A stretch of 64,000 nucleotides of DNA from Clostridiales bacterium. GTDB taxonomy: Bacteria > Bacillota > Clostridia > Christensenellales > Borkfalkiaceae. The stretch is taken from positions 62,001-126,000 of the forward strand of contig SVHG01000001.1 in NCBI GenBank assembly GCA_015055965.1, written 5' to 3'. The stretch's first letter is position 1. Each line of letters opens with the position of its first letter. The position numbers and the translations under genes are program-made. The notes beneath the pieces were generated by a model. The model was not told where the DNA came from and did not search any database. It saw only the letters and a program-made list of their open reading frames with translations. Positions 53,998-61,182 of this stretch are shown here, in pieces.

Positions 53998-54569
53998 GGT
54001 CCTTTCTCCTTAATTGCTTTTATGTGTTGAGCCGTACCGTATCCCTTGTGCTTTTCAAAGCCGTAATCGGGGTACTGCTTTGCGTATTCTACCATTAAGT
54101 TATCACGGTATACCTTTGCAACTATTGAAGCGCAACCTATGGTATAGCTTAACGCATCCCCTTTAATTATGGGATAACAGGGAACTTGAGTTTTAATATC
54201 AAGGGCGTCGCAAAGTAATACGTCGGGTTTAACCACTAAGCCGTTTACGCAGTCTGCCATACATTTTTTAGTAGCTTCCAAAATATTTATTTCATCAATT
54301 TCCTTTGGTTCTACTCTGCAAACCTTAACTGCTATTGCCTTTGCCAAGATTTCCCCGGCTAAACGCTCACGCTTCTTTTCGGATACCTTTTTGCTATCGT
54401 CTATTCCTTCAATAATATCTTCTTCGTTTAAGGGCATAATAACCGCGCAACAAACTACTGGTCCTGCTAAAGGTCCTCTGCCAACCTCGTCGCAACCGGC
54501 AATAAGCTTATATCCCTTTTGTAAGCATTTGTTTTCATACTGTAATTTTAAAAGCTCTTTTTCCGTCAT
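53949..54569 (-). CDS. rnhB: ribonuclease HII
   Basis: RNase HII cuts the RNA strand of RNA-DNA hybrids, including single ribonucleotides. The 206 residues start with a Met-rich substrate-binding helix (LLKLQYENKCLQKGYKL). The catalytic carboxylates follow: Asp in AGCDEVGRGPLAGPV with its Glu, the second Asp in LLCDALDI, and the third in the VYRDNLM helix. GFEKHKGYGTAQHI matches the conserved substrate-binding stretch, and the end is HRRSFIKNFW. It sits between ylqF and yraN in the usual order. Confidence 0.95.
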   Translation of the reverse strand: MTEKELLKLQYENKCLQKGYKLIAGCDEVGRGPLAGPVVCCAVIMPLNEEDIIEGIDDSKKVSEKKRERLAGEILAKAIAVKVCRVEPKEIDEINILEATKKCMADCVNGLVVKPDVLLCDALDIKTQVPCYPIIKGDALSYTIGCASIVAKVYRDNLMVEYAKQYPDYGFEKHKGYGTAQHIKAIKEKGPCELHRRSFIKNFWAE

Positions 54570-54577
54570 AACTACTT

Positions 54578-54599
54578 GATAATCGCCTTATAGCGTGGC
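54578..54599 (-). repeat. 3'-end motif copy (end of ylqF)
   Basis: Minus strand GCCACGCTATAAGGCGATTATC; its TATAA supplies the ylqF stop codon (54588-54590), so the last codons of ylqF lie in the motif. Confidence 0.6.
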
Positions 54600-55442
54600 T
54601 TTTCCCTCCAAACATATCTTGCCAAGTCTGCCCTTTCTGAAGTCGTCTATAACGCTTCTTCCGGCCCTTTCATAATCGTAATCGCCACCCTTTACCAAGC
54701 AACCCTTACGCTTACAAATGCCTTCGTAAATTTCTAATACCGTTTTATCTTCTATTTCTACGCCGTATCTTTCGGTAATAGCGGTAGGTGCAATTTTTAT
54801 AAGCTCACCTAAAAAAGAGAAGCATAAATCGCTAACGTCAAATAAATTATCGTTTAAAGAGCCAATATATGCTAAATGTAAGCCGTAAAGATTATTATCT
54901 ATTTGCGGGGGCATAGTTCCCGGAGTATCTAATAACTCAAACCCGTCTAAGCGAATCCATTGTTTACCTCTGGTTACACCAGCCTTATCCCCTACCATAG
55001 CAGCCTTTTTACCGCATAGCGCGTTAATAACGGTTGACTTTCCCGTGTTAGGCACTCCTGCAACCATAGCTCTTAAGGTTTTGTTAATTCCCTTTGCCTT
55101 ATTTCTTTCTATTTTTTCTGAAAGAAGCTCCTTAAAGGCGTTAAAAATATTTTTACAACCGCCTGCGACAGTTCCTACCGAGGTTACAACCTTTATGCCT
55201 TCTTTAGCAAAGTAAGATACTATATAATCCCTTTCGCTTTCACTGATTAAATCACACTTGTTAAGCACGTATAAAAAGGGACGGTTAGCAAGCTTTTTTT
55301 CTAACGTTACGTTACGGCAAGCAAAGGGTGCGCGGGCATCTAAAACGAAAATAACCCCGTCGCACAGTTTAATATTTTCTTCCATCATACGCATAGCTTT
55401 AGTCATATGACCGGGAAACCATTGAATATGTTCTAAATCCAT
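54588..55442 (-). CDS. rbgA: ribosome biogenesis GTPase YlqF/RbgA
   Basis: This circularly permuted GTPase helps mature the 50S subunit. The 284 residues have the N-terminal HxGHMxK-type IQWFPGHMTKAMRMM, the G4 motif NKCDL (early, as expected in a permuted fold), G1 GVPNTGKSTVINAL and G3 DTPGTMPP, then the helical C-terminal domain. The catalytic His replaces Gln, as in the HAS-GTPases (PGHM). AGGAGG precedes the start. Compared with the standard order, rplS is missing between trmD and this gene. Confidence 0.95.
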   Translation of the reverse strand: MDLEHIQWFPGHMTKAMRMMEENIKLCDGVIFVLDARAPFACRNVTLEKKLANRPFLYVLNKCDLISESERDYIVSYFAKEGIKVVTSVGTVAGGCKNIFNAFKELLSEKIERNKAKGINKTLRAMVAGVPNTGKSTVINALCGKKAAMVGDKAGVTRGKQWIRLDGFELLDTPGTMPPQIDNNLYGLHLAYIGSLNDNLFDVSDLCFSFLGELIKIAPTAITERYGVEIEDKTVLEIYEGICKRKGCLVKGGDYDYERAGRSVIDDFRKGRLGKICLEGKATL

Positions 55443-55461
55443 TTTAACCTCCTTTTAGGCT

Positions 55462-55481
55462 GATAATCGACTTATAGACCG
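55462..55481 (-). repeat. 3'-end motif copy (after trmD)
   Basis: Minus strand CGGTCTATAAGTCGATTATC, 44 bp after the trmD stop and just beyond its terminator. Confidence 0.5.
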
Positions 55482-55489
55482 ACTAAATT

Positions 55490-55516
55490 AAAAACCGCTT
55501 CTAAAAAAAGCGGTTT
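55490..55516 (-). terminator. terminator after trmD
   Basis: AAACCGCTT (55492-55500) pairs with AAGCGGTTT (55508-55516); the minus-strand exit is TTTTTAATTT. It probably separates trmD from rbgA transcription, at least in part. Confidence 0.8.
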
Positions 55517-55524
55517 GAAAATAT

Positions 55525-56226
55525 CTATTTTTTACTTTCCTTTTCAAGAGCGCGCTTATATTTTCTATATAGGTCGGGGCGCTTTTTGCGCGTAATTTTA
55601 ATAGCTTGTTCGGTGCGCCATTTGTTGATTAAGGCGTGGTTGCCCGAAACTAAAACCTCCGGCACTTTTTTACCGCGAAAATCCTGCGGTCTTGTGTATT
55701 GGGGATATTCTAATAAATTATCCGTAAAGCTTTCATCCTTTAAGCTTTCGCCCGCAATTACCCCTTCTACGTATCTGCAAAGCGCGTCTGCAATAACCAT
55801 TGCAGGAAGCTCGCCACCTGTTAAAACGTAATCGCCGATGGAAATTTCACAGTCTATATATTCATCTAAAACGCGTTGGTCCACACCTTCGTAATGCCCG
55901 CAAAGTAATAAAATGCGTTCATTTTGAAGAAGAGAAGAAACCATTTTTTGCTCAAAGGTTTTACCCTTGGGGGAAGTGTAAATTCTTAACGCTTCGTGAT
56001 TTGGATCAACTGCTTCAATTGCGTCTGCAATAGGCTGAGGCATCATAAGCATACCTGCCCCACCACCAAAGGGATAATCGTCACACTTTTTGTGCTTATC
56101 TAAGGTGTAATCCCTAATATCAATTATTTCTATTTGAACCTTACCGCTATCCTTTGCCCTGCCGATAATGCTTTCCTTTAGGGGGACAAACATTTCAGGG
56201 AACAAGGTAAGTATATCAATTCTCAT
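55525..56226 (-). CDS. trmD: tRNA (guanine37-N1)-methyltransferase TrmD
   Basis: This SPOUT-class enzyme makes m1G37 and prevents +1 frameshifts. The 233 residues carry MRIDILTLFPEMFVPL at the start, RDYTLDKHKKCDDYPFGGGAGMLM with the catalytic region, LLCGHYEGVDQRV and the knotted SAM loop SIGDYVLTGGELPAM. It overlaps rimM by 11 bp. Translational coupling with rimM is likely. Confidence 0.96.
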   Translation of the reverse strand: MRIDILTLFPEMFVPLKESIIGRAKDSGKVQIEIIDIRDYTLDKHKKCDDYPFGGGAGMLMMPQPIADAIEAVDPNHEALRIYTSPKGKTFEQKMVSSLLQNERILLLCGHYEGVDQRVLDEYIDCEISIGDYVLTGGELPAMVIADALCRYVEGVIAGESLKDESFTDNLLEYPQYTRPQDFRGKKVPEVLVSGNHALINKWRTEQAIKITRKKRPDLYRKYKRALEKESKK

Positions 56227-56713
56227 AGTTGATTTCCTTTAAAAATTCCTCTTTATTTACGGTTACCGTGCGGTTTTCTATATCAAAGTTAGCCTGATAA
56301 CTCTTAAGCCAAGGCGCAATTACCCTACCTTCGGGTGTGGAAATATAGTAAATATCCGTTCTTGCAGAAAGGATTTCTTCTATTTTACCAAAAACAGTTC
56401 CATCTTCAAATAAAACGCTACAACCGATTACGTCACAAATAAAATAGGTGTTTTTCTTACGGCGCACGTCCGCTTTAAGCGCATAAATATCCTTATTGCG
56501 GAAAAGCTCTGCGTCGTTTCTATCTGCAATACCCCTTAAAAGAATAAAGACGTCTTTATCACAGCGCATTTTTAGCACTTGATAAGAGACGCCGTCAATA
56601 AAAACTTCCTTTAAAGCGCTTATAGCATAAAAATCATCAGTATAGTTTTTAATTTTTAGCTCGCCACGAATACCTTGTGGCTTGAGCACCGTTCCTATAA
56701 GAAGCTTATCCAT
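56216..56713 (-). CDS. rimM: 16S rRNA processing protein RimM
   Basis: RimM assists 30S maturation by binding ribosomal protein S19. The 165 residues begin with the beta-barrel motif LIGTVLKPQGIRGELKI and end with the PRC-barrel half IYYISTPEGRVIAPWLKSY and NRTVTVNKEEFLKEI. It starts 3 bp after the khpA stop and overlaps trmD. Confidence 0.93.
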   Translation of the reverse strand: MDKLLIGTVLKPQGIRGELKIKNYTDDFYAISALKEVFIDGVSYQVLKMRCDKDVFILLRGIADRNDAELFRNKDIYALKADVRRKKNTYFICDVIGCSVLFEDGTVFGKIEEILSARTDIYYISTPEGRVIAPWLKSYQANFDIENRTVTVNKEEFLKEINYEN

Positions 56714-56716
56714 TAA

Positions 56717-56965
56717 TTAGTCCTGAACTTCGCTTCTTTCTTTAATTTCTATATTGTACTTTTGACCGCTCTTTGCAGAAGCTGCTTTAACGATAGTTCT
56801 CATAGCCTTTGCAATTTTACCTTGACGGCCAATTACCTTGCCCATATCTTCTTCATCTAAGATTACGGTTACGTTAACGATATTGCCCGTTTCTTCAACT
56901 CTGAATTCAGCCTTATCCGGGCTTTCGGCAAACGTTCCAACGATATACTTAATTAAATCTAACAT
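56717..56965 (-). CDS. khpA: KH-domain RNA-binding protein KhpA
   Basis: The 82-residue protein is a single KH domain with the GxxG loop in GKVIGRQGKIAKAMRTIV. With KhpB it binds many cellular RNAs and influences cell division in Firmicutes. The position between rpsP and rimM is standard for the family. Its leader contains AACGGC/GCCGTT just before the AAGGAG site, which might modulate initiation. Confidence 0.92.
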   Translation of the reverse strand: MLDLIKYIVGTFAESPDKAEFRVEETGNIVNVTVILDEEDMGKVIGRQGKIAKAMRTIVKAASAKSGQKYNIEIKERSEVQD

Positions 56966-57112
56966 TTATTTATCTCCTTAACGGCAAGCCGTTATTTTTT
57001 TCAAATTTAATACTCTTTTGCTACCAAGTAGCATTTTTGCGCACTTTTACGCGCCAAAAAATTATACGAATGAATAATAATCGAATAAAATCCTGTTTTT
57101 AAGGTCGGCATA

Positions 57113-57147
57113 ATCTGCTACGCAAAGACTTTTGCCCTTGCGTAGCG
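57113..57147 (-). other. stem in the gap between rpsP and khpA
   Basis: GCTACGCAA and TTTGCGTAGC (about 57117-57147) form a 9-10 pair stem 18 bp past the rpsP stop, with no T-tract. It is likely a processing site or attenuator within the operon; the 200-bp gap otherwise holds no gene. Confidence 0.5.
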
Positions 57148-57164
57148 CCGAAGGTACGAAAAAA

Positions 57165-57458
57165 TTATTTTTTCTTCTTGGGGTTGGTCTTTGCAGGTGA
57201 AAGCTTAGTGGGCTTTTCGATAACGCCTGCGTTAACTAAAAGAGACTTTACGGTTTCCGTGGGTTGTACGCCCTTAGCTAACCAATCTTTTGCCTTATCA
57301 GCATCGATAACTACTTCTGCAGGGTTAGCGATAGGATTGTAGTGACCAACTTTGTCGATATACTTGCCGTCACGAGCAACTCTTGAATCAACTACAACGA
57401 TACGGTAGAAGGGGCTCTTCTTATCGCCCATTCTGGTTAATCTCATTTTTACTGCCAT
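57165..57458 (-). CDS. rpsP: 30S ribosomal protein S16
   Basis: A 97-residue protein starts [21 protein letters not shown], followed by [19 protein letters not shown], the S16 hallmark. A basic Lys-rich tail ([11 protein letters not shown]) makes it a little longer than typical. GGAGG precedes the start. It lies 29 bp after ffh. Confidence 0.97.
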   Translation of the reverse strand: MAVKMRLTRMGDKKSPFYRIVVVDSRVARDGKYIDKVGHYNPIANPAEVVIDADKAKDWLAKGVQPTETVKSLLVNAGVIEKPTKLSPAKTNPKKKK

Positions 57459-57487
57459 TTGTATTTCCTCCGTTTTATAATTACTTA

Positions 57488-58810
57488 TTAAAATTTAAAT
57501 GGGAGCTTGCCCATTCTTTTTCCCTTTAATTGTTTCATCATTTGCTTGGTTTGCTCGTACTGCTTAAGTACGGCGTTAACCTCTTGTATACTAGTTCCGC
57601 TACCGTTTGCTATTCTGGTTTTGCGGGAAAAGTTTAAAATATCGGGGTTGCGACGTTCCCTTTTCGTCATAGAAAGTATTACTGCTTTAACACGTTCTAT
57701 ACGGCTTTCATCTATATCGCCATCCTTAATATTCATCTTGTTTGCGCCGGGCATTAGGTTTATAACTGAGCTTACGCCACCCATTTTTTTAACCATTTCA
57801 AACTGATCAAGGAAGTCTTCTAAGGTGAAAGAATTTTCTTTAAACTTCTTTTCCATCTTAGCAACGTCTTCTTCAGTTATCGCTTCCTGCGCCTTTTCTA
57901 TTATGGAAAGCACGTCCCCCATACCAAGAATACGCTTTGCCATTCTATCGGGATGGAAGGGTTCTATATCGCCAAGCTTTTCGCCCACACCGGAAAATTT
58001 AATGGGCTTGCCGGTTACCGCCTTTATAGATAGGCATGCGCCACCGCGAGTATCACCGTCTAGCTTGGTTAGAACTACGCCCGTTATATCAAGGCGGTTA
58101 TTGAAGGTTTCTGCAACCTCTACCGCTACCTGACCGGTCATAGAGTCTACCGTTAAAAGAATTTCGTGGGGATTAACTGCAGACTTAATATCTTCTAGCT
58201 CTTGCATGAGCTTTTCATCTATTTGAAGTCTACCTGCGGTATCTATAATTACGGTATCAAAGCCAAAGCGTTTTGCGTGCTCTATACCCTTTTTAGCAAT
58301 CTCTACGGGGTTTATTTGACCAAGCGTGAATACCTCACAGCCCGCCTTTTCGCCAACCGTTTTTAATTGATCTATTGCTGCCGGGCGATATACGTCGCCA
58401 GCGATAAGCAAGGGCTTTTTACCCTGTTTTTTAAGTAGCATACCAAGCTTTGCAGAAAGGGTTGTTTTACCTGCACCCTGCAAACCGCACATCATAATAA
58501 CCGTGGGGGGATTTGATGCTACTGCAAGCTTAGAGTTCGTTGAGCCCATAAGCTCAATAAGCTCGTCGTTAACTATTTTTATAACCTGTTGAGCAGGGCT
58601 TAAGCTCTTTAAGATTTCCTGCCCTAACGCTTTTTCAGATACTTTGTTAACAAAATCCTTAACTACCTTAAGGTTTACGTCAGCTTCTAATAGCGCAATT
58701 CTTATTTCGCGCATTGCTTGCTTTATTTCAAGTTCAGTAAGCTTTCCGCGTTTGGTTAATTTACTGAATACGTGATTTAATTTTTCACCAAGTGATGCAA
58801 ATACAGCCAA
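57488..58810 (-). CDS. ffh: signal recognition particle protein Ffh (SRP54)
   Basis: Ffh binds signal peptides and 4.5S RNA and delivers nascent membrane proteins to FtsY. The 440 residues comprise the N domain, the G domain ([32 protein letters not shown]) and an M domain with the RNA-binding [13 protein letters not shown], then [11 protein letters not shown]. The methionine-rich C-terminal tail is short. It starts 1 bp after ylxM, its usual partner. Confidence 0.97.
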   Translation of the reverse strand: MAVFASLGEKLNHVFSKLTKRGKLTELEIKQAMREIRIALLEADVNLKVVKDFVNKVSEKALGQEILKSLSPAQQVIKIVNDELIELMGSTNSKLAVASNPPTVIMMCGLQGAGKTTLSAKLGMLLKKQGKKPLLIAGDVYRPAAIDQLKTVGEKAGCEVFTLGQINPVEIAKKGIEHAKRFGFDTVIIDTAGRLQIDEKLMQELEDIKSAVNPHEILLTVDSMTGQVAVEVAETFNNRLDITGVVLTKLDGDTRGGACLSIKAVTGKPIKFSGVGEKLGDIEPFHPDRMAKRILGMGDVLSIIEKAQEAITEEDVAKMEKKFKENSFTLEDFLDQFEMVKKMGGVSSVINLMPGANKMNIKDGDIDESRIERVKAVILSMTKRERRNPDILNFSRKTRIANGSGTSIQEVNAVLKQYEQTKQMMKQLKGKRMGKLPFKF

Positions 58811-58811
58811 A

Positions 58812-59114
58812 TTAAACCTCCTCTAATATTTTGAGCACCTGCTCTTTTAGATTTCCGTTAGAGCCCCATTCTAAAGAAGCTATCTTGGAAGCCTTTTGCA
58901 TAAAACCAAGCTTTTCTTCGTACTGCATAAGGGCGCTTTCTGCGGTATCTAAAGTATATTTAATTGCCTGACGGGAAACACCGCGCATTTCTGCAATTTC
59001 ACCAAGAGAAAGATCTAAGCCAAAATAATCTTCCATCGTTTCCCTTTGTTTTTCCGTTAGCAATTCACCGTATATCGAATATAATCGGTAATAATGTAAG
59101 TTCTTACCTTCCAC
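58812..59114 (-). CDS. ylxM: YlxM family DNA-binding/SRP-associated protein
   Basis: A 100-residue helix-turn-helix protein (LTEKQRETMEDYFGLDLSLGEIAEMRGVSRQAIKYTLDTAE spread over about 15-55) matches YlxM (UPF0122), always next to ffh in Firmicutes. The HTH resembles sigma region 4; in streptococci YlxM stimulates SRP GTPase. The start is GTG 59114 with AGGTG upstream, and it is the first gene of the operon. Confidence 0.93.
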   Translation of the reverse strand: MEGKNLHYYRLYSIYGELLTEKQRETMEDYFGLDLSLGEIAEMRGVSRQAIKYTLDTAESALMQYEEKLGFMQKASKIASLEWGSNGNLKEQVLKILEEV

Positions 59115-59145
59115 GATTCACCTGTAAAGGAATTTTACTTTACAC

Positions 59146-59174
59146 AGTATAATATATTTTAAAATAATTGTCAA
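59146..59174 (-). promoter_or_regulatory. sigma-A promoter of the ylxM-ffh operon
   Basis: Minus strand TTGACA (59169-59174), 17 bp, TATACT (59146-59151). Confidence 0.85.
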
Positions 59175-59387
59175 CTGTTTTTTTAATATTTAACGATTTT
59201 TTTATATTTATTTTATATATATAATTAAGGAAAGGCATTTTGCCTTTTTATACCACTTTATTTTTTTTGCCTAAATAAGCATAAAAAGCATCAAATATTA
59301 GTCTATAAGCGCGTTAACGGCTATTACGTGTATAAATATGAGCAAATAAACATATTTGCAATTTTGCAAGCAAAAAGGCAATAGTGC

Positions 59388-59416
59388 TTGACTATATTTG
59401 CGCCTTATGCTACAAT
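59388..59416 (+). promoter_or_regulatory. sigma-A promoter of the GNAT-like gene
   Basis: TTGACT (59388-59393), 17 bp, TACAAT (59411-59416). Confidence 0.85.
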
Positions 59417-59443
59417 ATAAAAAACAAACTATAAGGATTTAAT

Positions 59444-59902
59444 ATGGTTAGAGTTACTGATTTAACAAATGAGTTTTTACCCGCTTTTCTTGATATGATA
59501 GAAAAGAACGAAGGAGCTAATAAAAGACGCGCAATAGAAAAATCTATAAAAGAGCGTAAAGCAGAAGAGGAATATTTGGTTTGTATTGACCTTGATACCA
59601 ATCTTCCCATAGGCTATTCTAAAACAACGGCCATGCTTCATGGAATTCTTAAGCTAGACGATATTTACGTTGTACCGAGTTTACGCCGTGACACAAACGG
59701 AAGCATTATTTTAGTTGCCGTTTATAACAGAGCTGTTAACAGAATGACTGCAGGAATTATTGCAGAGTGTAATGAAAACAATGAAGTTGGTTGCGCCTTT
59801 TTAAAATCTCGCGGATTTGTTTTAGGTAAGACTGAAGAAGGTGTTAACTTCTACACTAAATCACTTATGCATATGTACATACCACACAAGCACGAAGATT
59901 AA
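59444..59902 (+). CDS. GNAT-fold acetyltransferase-like protein with weak CoA motif
   Basis: The 152-residue protein has the order of a GNAT domain: an N-terminal strand and helix (MVRVTDLTNEFLPAFLDMIEK), strand 2-3 with LVCIDLDTNLPIGYSK, strand 4 LDDIYVVPSLRRDTNGSIIL, and the late AFLKSRGFVLGKTEEGVNFY typical of the family's end. The acetyl-CoA loop should read like Q/RxxGxG/A; here it is RRDTNGS, so catalysis is uncertain. AAGGAT precedes the start. It has its own promoter and terminator. Confidence 0.6.
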   Translation: MVRVTDLTNEFLPAFLDMIEKNEGANKRRAIEKSIKERKAEEEYLVCIDLDTNLPIGYSKTTAMLHGILKLDDIYVVPSLRRDTNGSIILVAVYNRAVNRMTAGIIAECNENNEVGCAFLKSRGFVLGKTEEGVNFYTKSLMHMYIPHKHED

Positions 59903-59915
59903 TTTAAAACATATT

Positions 59916-59952
59916 AAAAGGTTCTTTGCAATACAACAAAGAACCTTTTTTT
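59916..59952 (+). terminator. terminator of the GNAT-like gene
   Basis: AAAAGGTTCTTTG (59916-59928), loop, CAAAGAACCTTTT (59937-59949), followed by TTT. Confidence 0.9.
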
Positions 59953-60025
59953 GTTATAATATTTTTAATAATATGTTTATAAAAAACTGCCCCTTCAACG
60001 GGCAAGCGCAAGGCTTACGCAATGA

Positions 60026-60232
60026 TATTGCTAACGCAAATGATGTTTGAGTGATACTCAAATGATGTTTTGCTACCGCAAAATGATGTTCGCACCCGTG
60101 CGAATTTAGGGATGGCTCTTATTATATACACACCTTGCGGTGTGATTACATACGTTTACTGCGTAAATGATTACATACAACGATAAATCGTTGATTGCAT
60201 ACACGCATAAACGCGTGATTTGCTTGCGCAAA
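60026..60232. repeat. array of variable-stem hairpins with constant linkers
   Basis: Eight or nine hairpins stand in a row: TTGC/GCAA 60028-60039, TTTGAGT/ACTCAAA 60046-60062, TTTTGC/GCAAAA 60068-60083, TTCGCAC/GTGCGAA 60089-60104, CACACC/GGTGTG 60129-60144, TTTAC/GTAAA 60155-60167, CAACGAT/ATCGTTG 60178-60193, CACGC/GCGTG 60202-60217 and TTTGC/GCAAA 60219-60232. Linkers are TGATG in the first half and ATTACATA or ATTGCATA in the second. Stems differ from one another yet are nearly all perfect. Confidence 0.8.
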
Positions 60233-60247
60233 ATGGCTATGGCACTA

Positions 60248-60466
60248 AATAAGGTTTAGATACGAGCATAGCTTACGAAAAAACTTTTTTACGTCATTCT
60301 GGAGCGTTAGCGATAGAATCCCTTCCCACCACCATTTATCCTTTTAGACTCTATCATTTCCGCAAGCGAAAATTCCAGAGTGACAAAATATTGGAGTGTG
60401 CTTTGCGTACATGACCGAAGGCAAGCGCAAGGCTTCACCGCTATAACGAAGCAAGTCAAGCTTATT
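60248..60466 (-). repeat. repeat module with flanks like the 124-bp element
   Basis: It starts AATAAGGTTTAGATACGAGC, a variant of the element's left end, and ends GCTTATT, then GTA and copy 3. Inside, 60291-60381 is a large imperfect palindrome (GTCATTCTGGA with TCCAGAGTGAC, and GATAGAATC with GACTCTATC). The GTACATGACCGAAGGCAAGC block sits at 60408-60427. Confidence 0.6.
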
Positions 60467-60469
60467 GTA

Positions 60470-60593
60470 AATAAGCACTAGATACAAGCAAAAGCAGGCG
60501 TTTTAGTTTTGAGCGCAGGGAGCGACCTTGTTGGTCGCAGGAATGTGAGCAAAACTAAAAGAACGAACTATTGCGCCGTATATAGGGATTATT
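60470..60593 (-). repeat. 124-bp palindromic element, copy 3
   Basis: Same length and interior as copies 1 and 2, with GGGATTATT as its right end. The dut stop codon (60589-60591) lies in that end. Confidence 0.85.
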
Positions 60594-61020
60594 TTTTTCC
60601 GGTTGAACCAAATCCCCCCTCCCCCCTGCTAGTAGAAGAAAGCTCACCCTCTTCAAAATCACATTTTAAGTAAGGAGTAATTACTATTTGAGCTATTCTT
60701 TCGCCAGCGCCAACCGTTTTTTCCTGTGTGGAATGGTTATGAAGAGCAACCTTTATTTCGCCGCGGTAATCGCTATCTATAACACCAACCTTATTAGCGG
60801 GAGCAAGACCGCTTTTGCATGCGAGACCGCTTCTTGCAAACACCAAGCCAACGTAGCCTTCAGGTATTTCCATAGCAATACCCGTTCCCAGCATAACCGT
60901 TTGAGAGGGGGCTATAACGACCTCTTCCCCACAGTAATATAAATCCGCGCCTGCAGCGCTAGCGCTTGAATAAACGGGGATTTGAGCGTTTGCTTTTACT
61001 TTATTTATTTTAACTTTCAT
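60589..61020 (-). CDS. dut: deoxyuridine 5'-triphosphate nucleotidohydrolase
   Basis: dUTPase hydrolyses dUTP to dUMP and PPi, keeping uracil out of DNA. The trimeric-type 143-residue enzyme has all five motifs: AGADLYY, ARSGLACKSGL, GVIDSDYRGEI, AGERIAQIV and the C-terminal RGEGGFGSTG. It has its own promoter. Its stop codon lies in the 124-bp repeat. Confidence 0.97.
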   Translation of the reverse strand: MKVKINKVKANAQIPVYSSASAAGADLYYCGEEVVIAPSQTVMLGTGIAMEIPEGYVGLVFARSGLACKSGLAPANKVGVIDSDYRGEIKVALHNHSTQEKTVGAGERIAQIVITPYLKCDFEEGELSSTSRGEGGFGSTGKK

Positions 61021-61089
61021 AGTTTTATTTCCTTTTGGCTTTATATTAACGATAAAGCACTTTGATTTTAAAGTATTTTACCTAACTAA

Positions 61090-61118
61090 ATTATACCATT
61101 TATTTATAAAAATTTCAA
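61090..61118 (-). promoter_or_regulatory. sigma-A promoter of dut
   Basis: Minus strand TTGAAA (61113-61118), 17 bp, TATAAT (61090-61095). Confidence 0.85.
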
Positions 61119-61142
61119 GACATTTATATATAATATGATAAC

Positions 61143-61171
61143 AAAAAAGGCGTTACCGAAGTAACGCCTTT
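61143..61171 (-). terminator. terminator of the PPIase lipoprotein gene
   Basis: AAGGCGTTAC (61147-61156), loop CGAA, GTAACGCCTT (61161-61170); minus-strand exit is TTTTGTT. Confidence 0.88.
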
Positions 61172-61182
61172 GCTTTTAAATT

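Larger units (their letters stand above)
59115..59443. other. divergent control region, AT-rich
   Basis: It holds the ylxM operon promoter (59146-59174) and the promoter of the GNAT-like gene (59388-59416). Between them lies a poor copy of the dispersed motif (59300-59322, GTCTATAAGCGCGTTAACGG). No gene is visible. Confidence 0.6.

Noticed and set aside
60026..60232. Possible CRISPR array
   Set aside because: The constant parts are only 5-8 bases, the units are 16-25 bp, the variable parts are themselves palindromic, and no cas gene is present.
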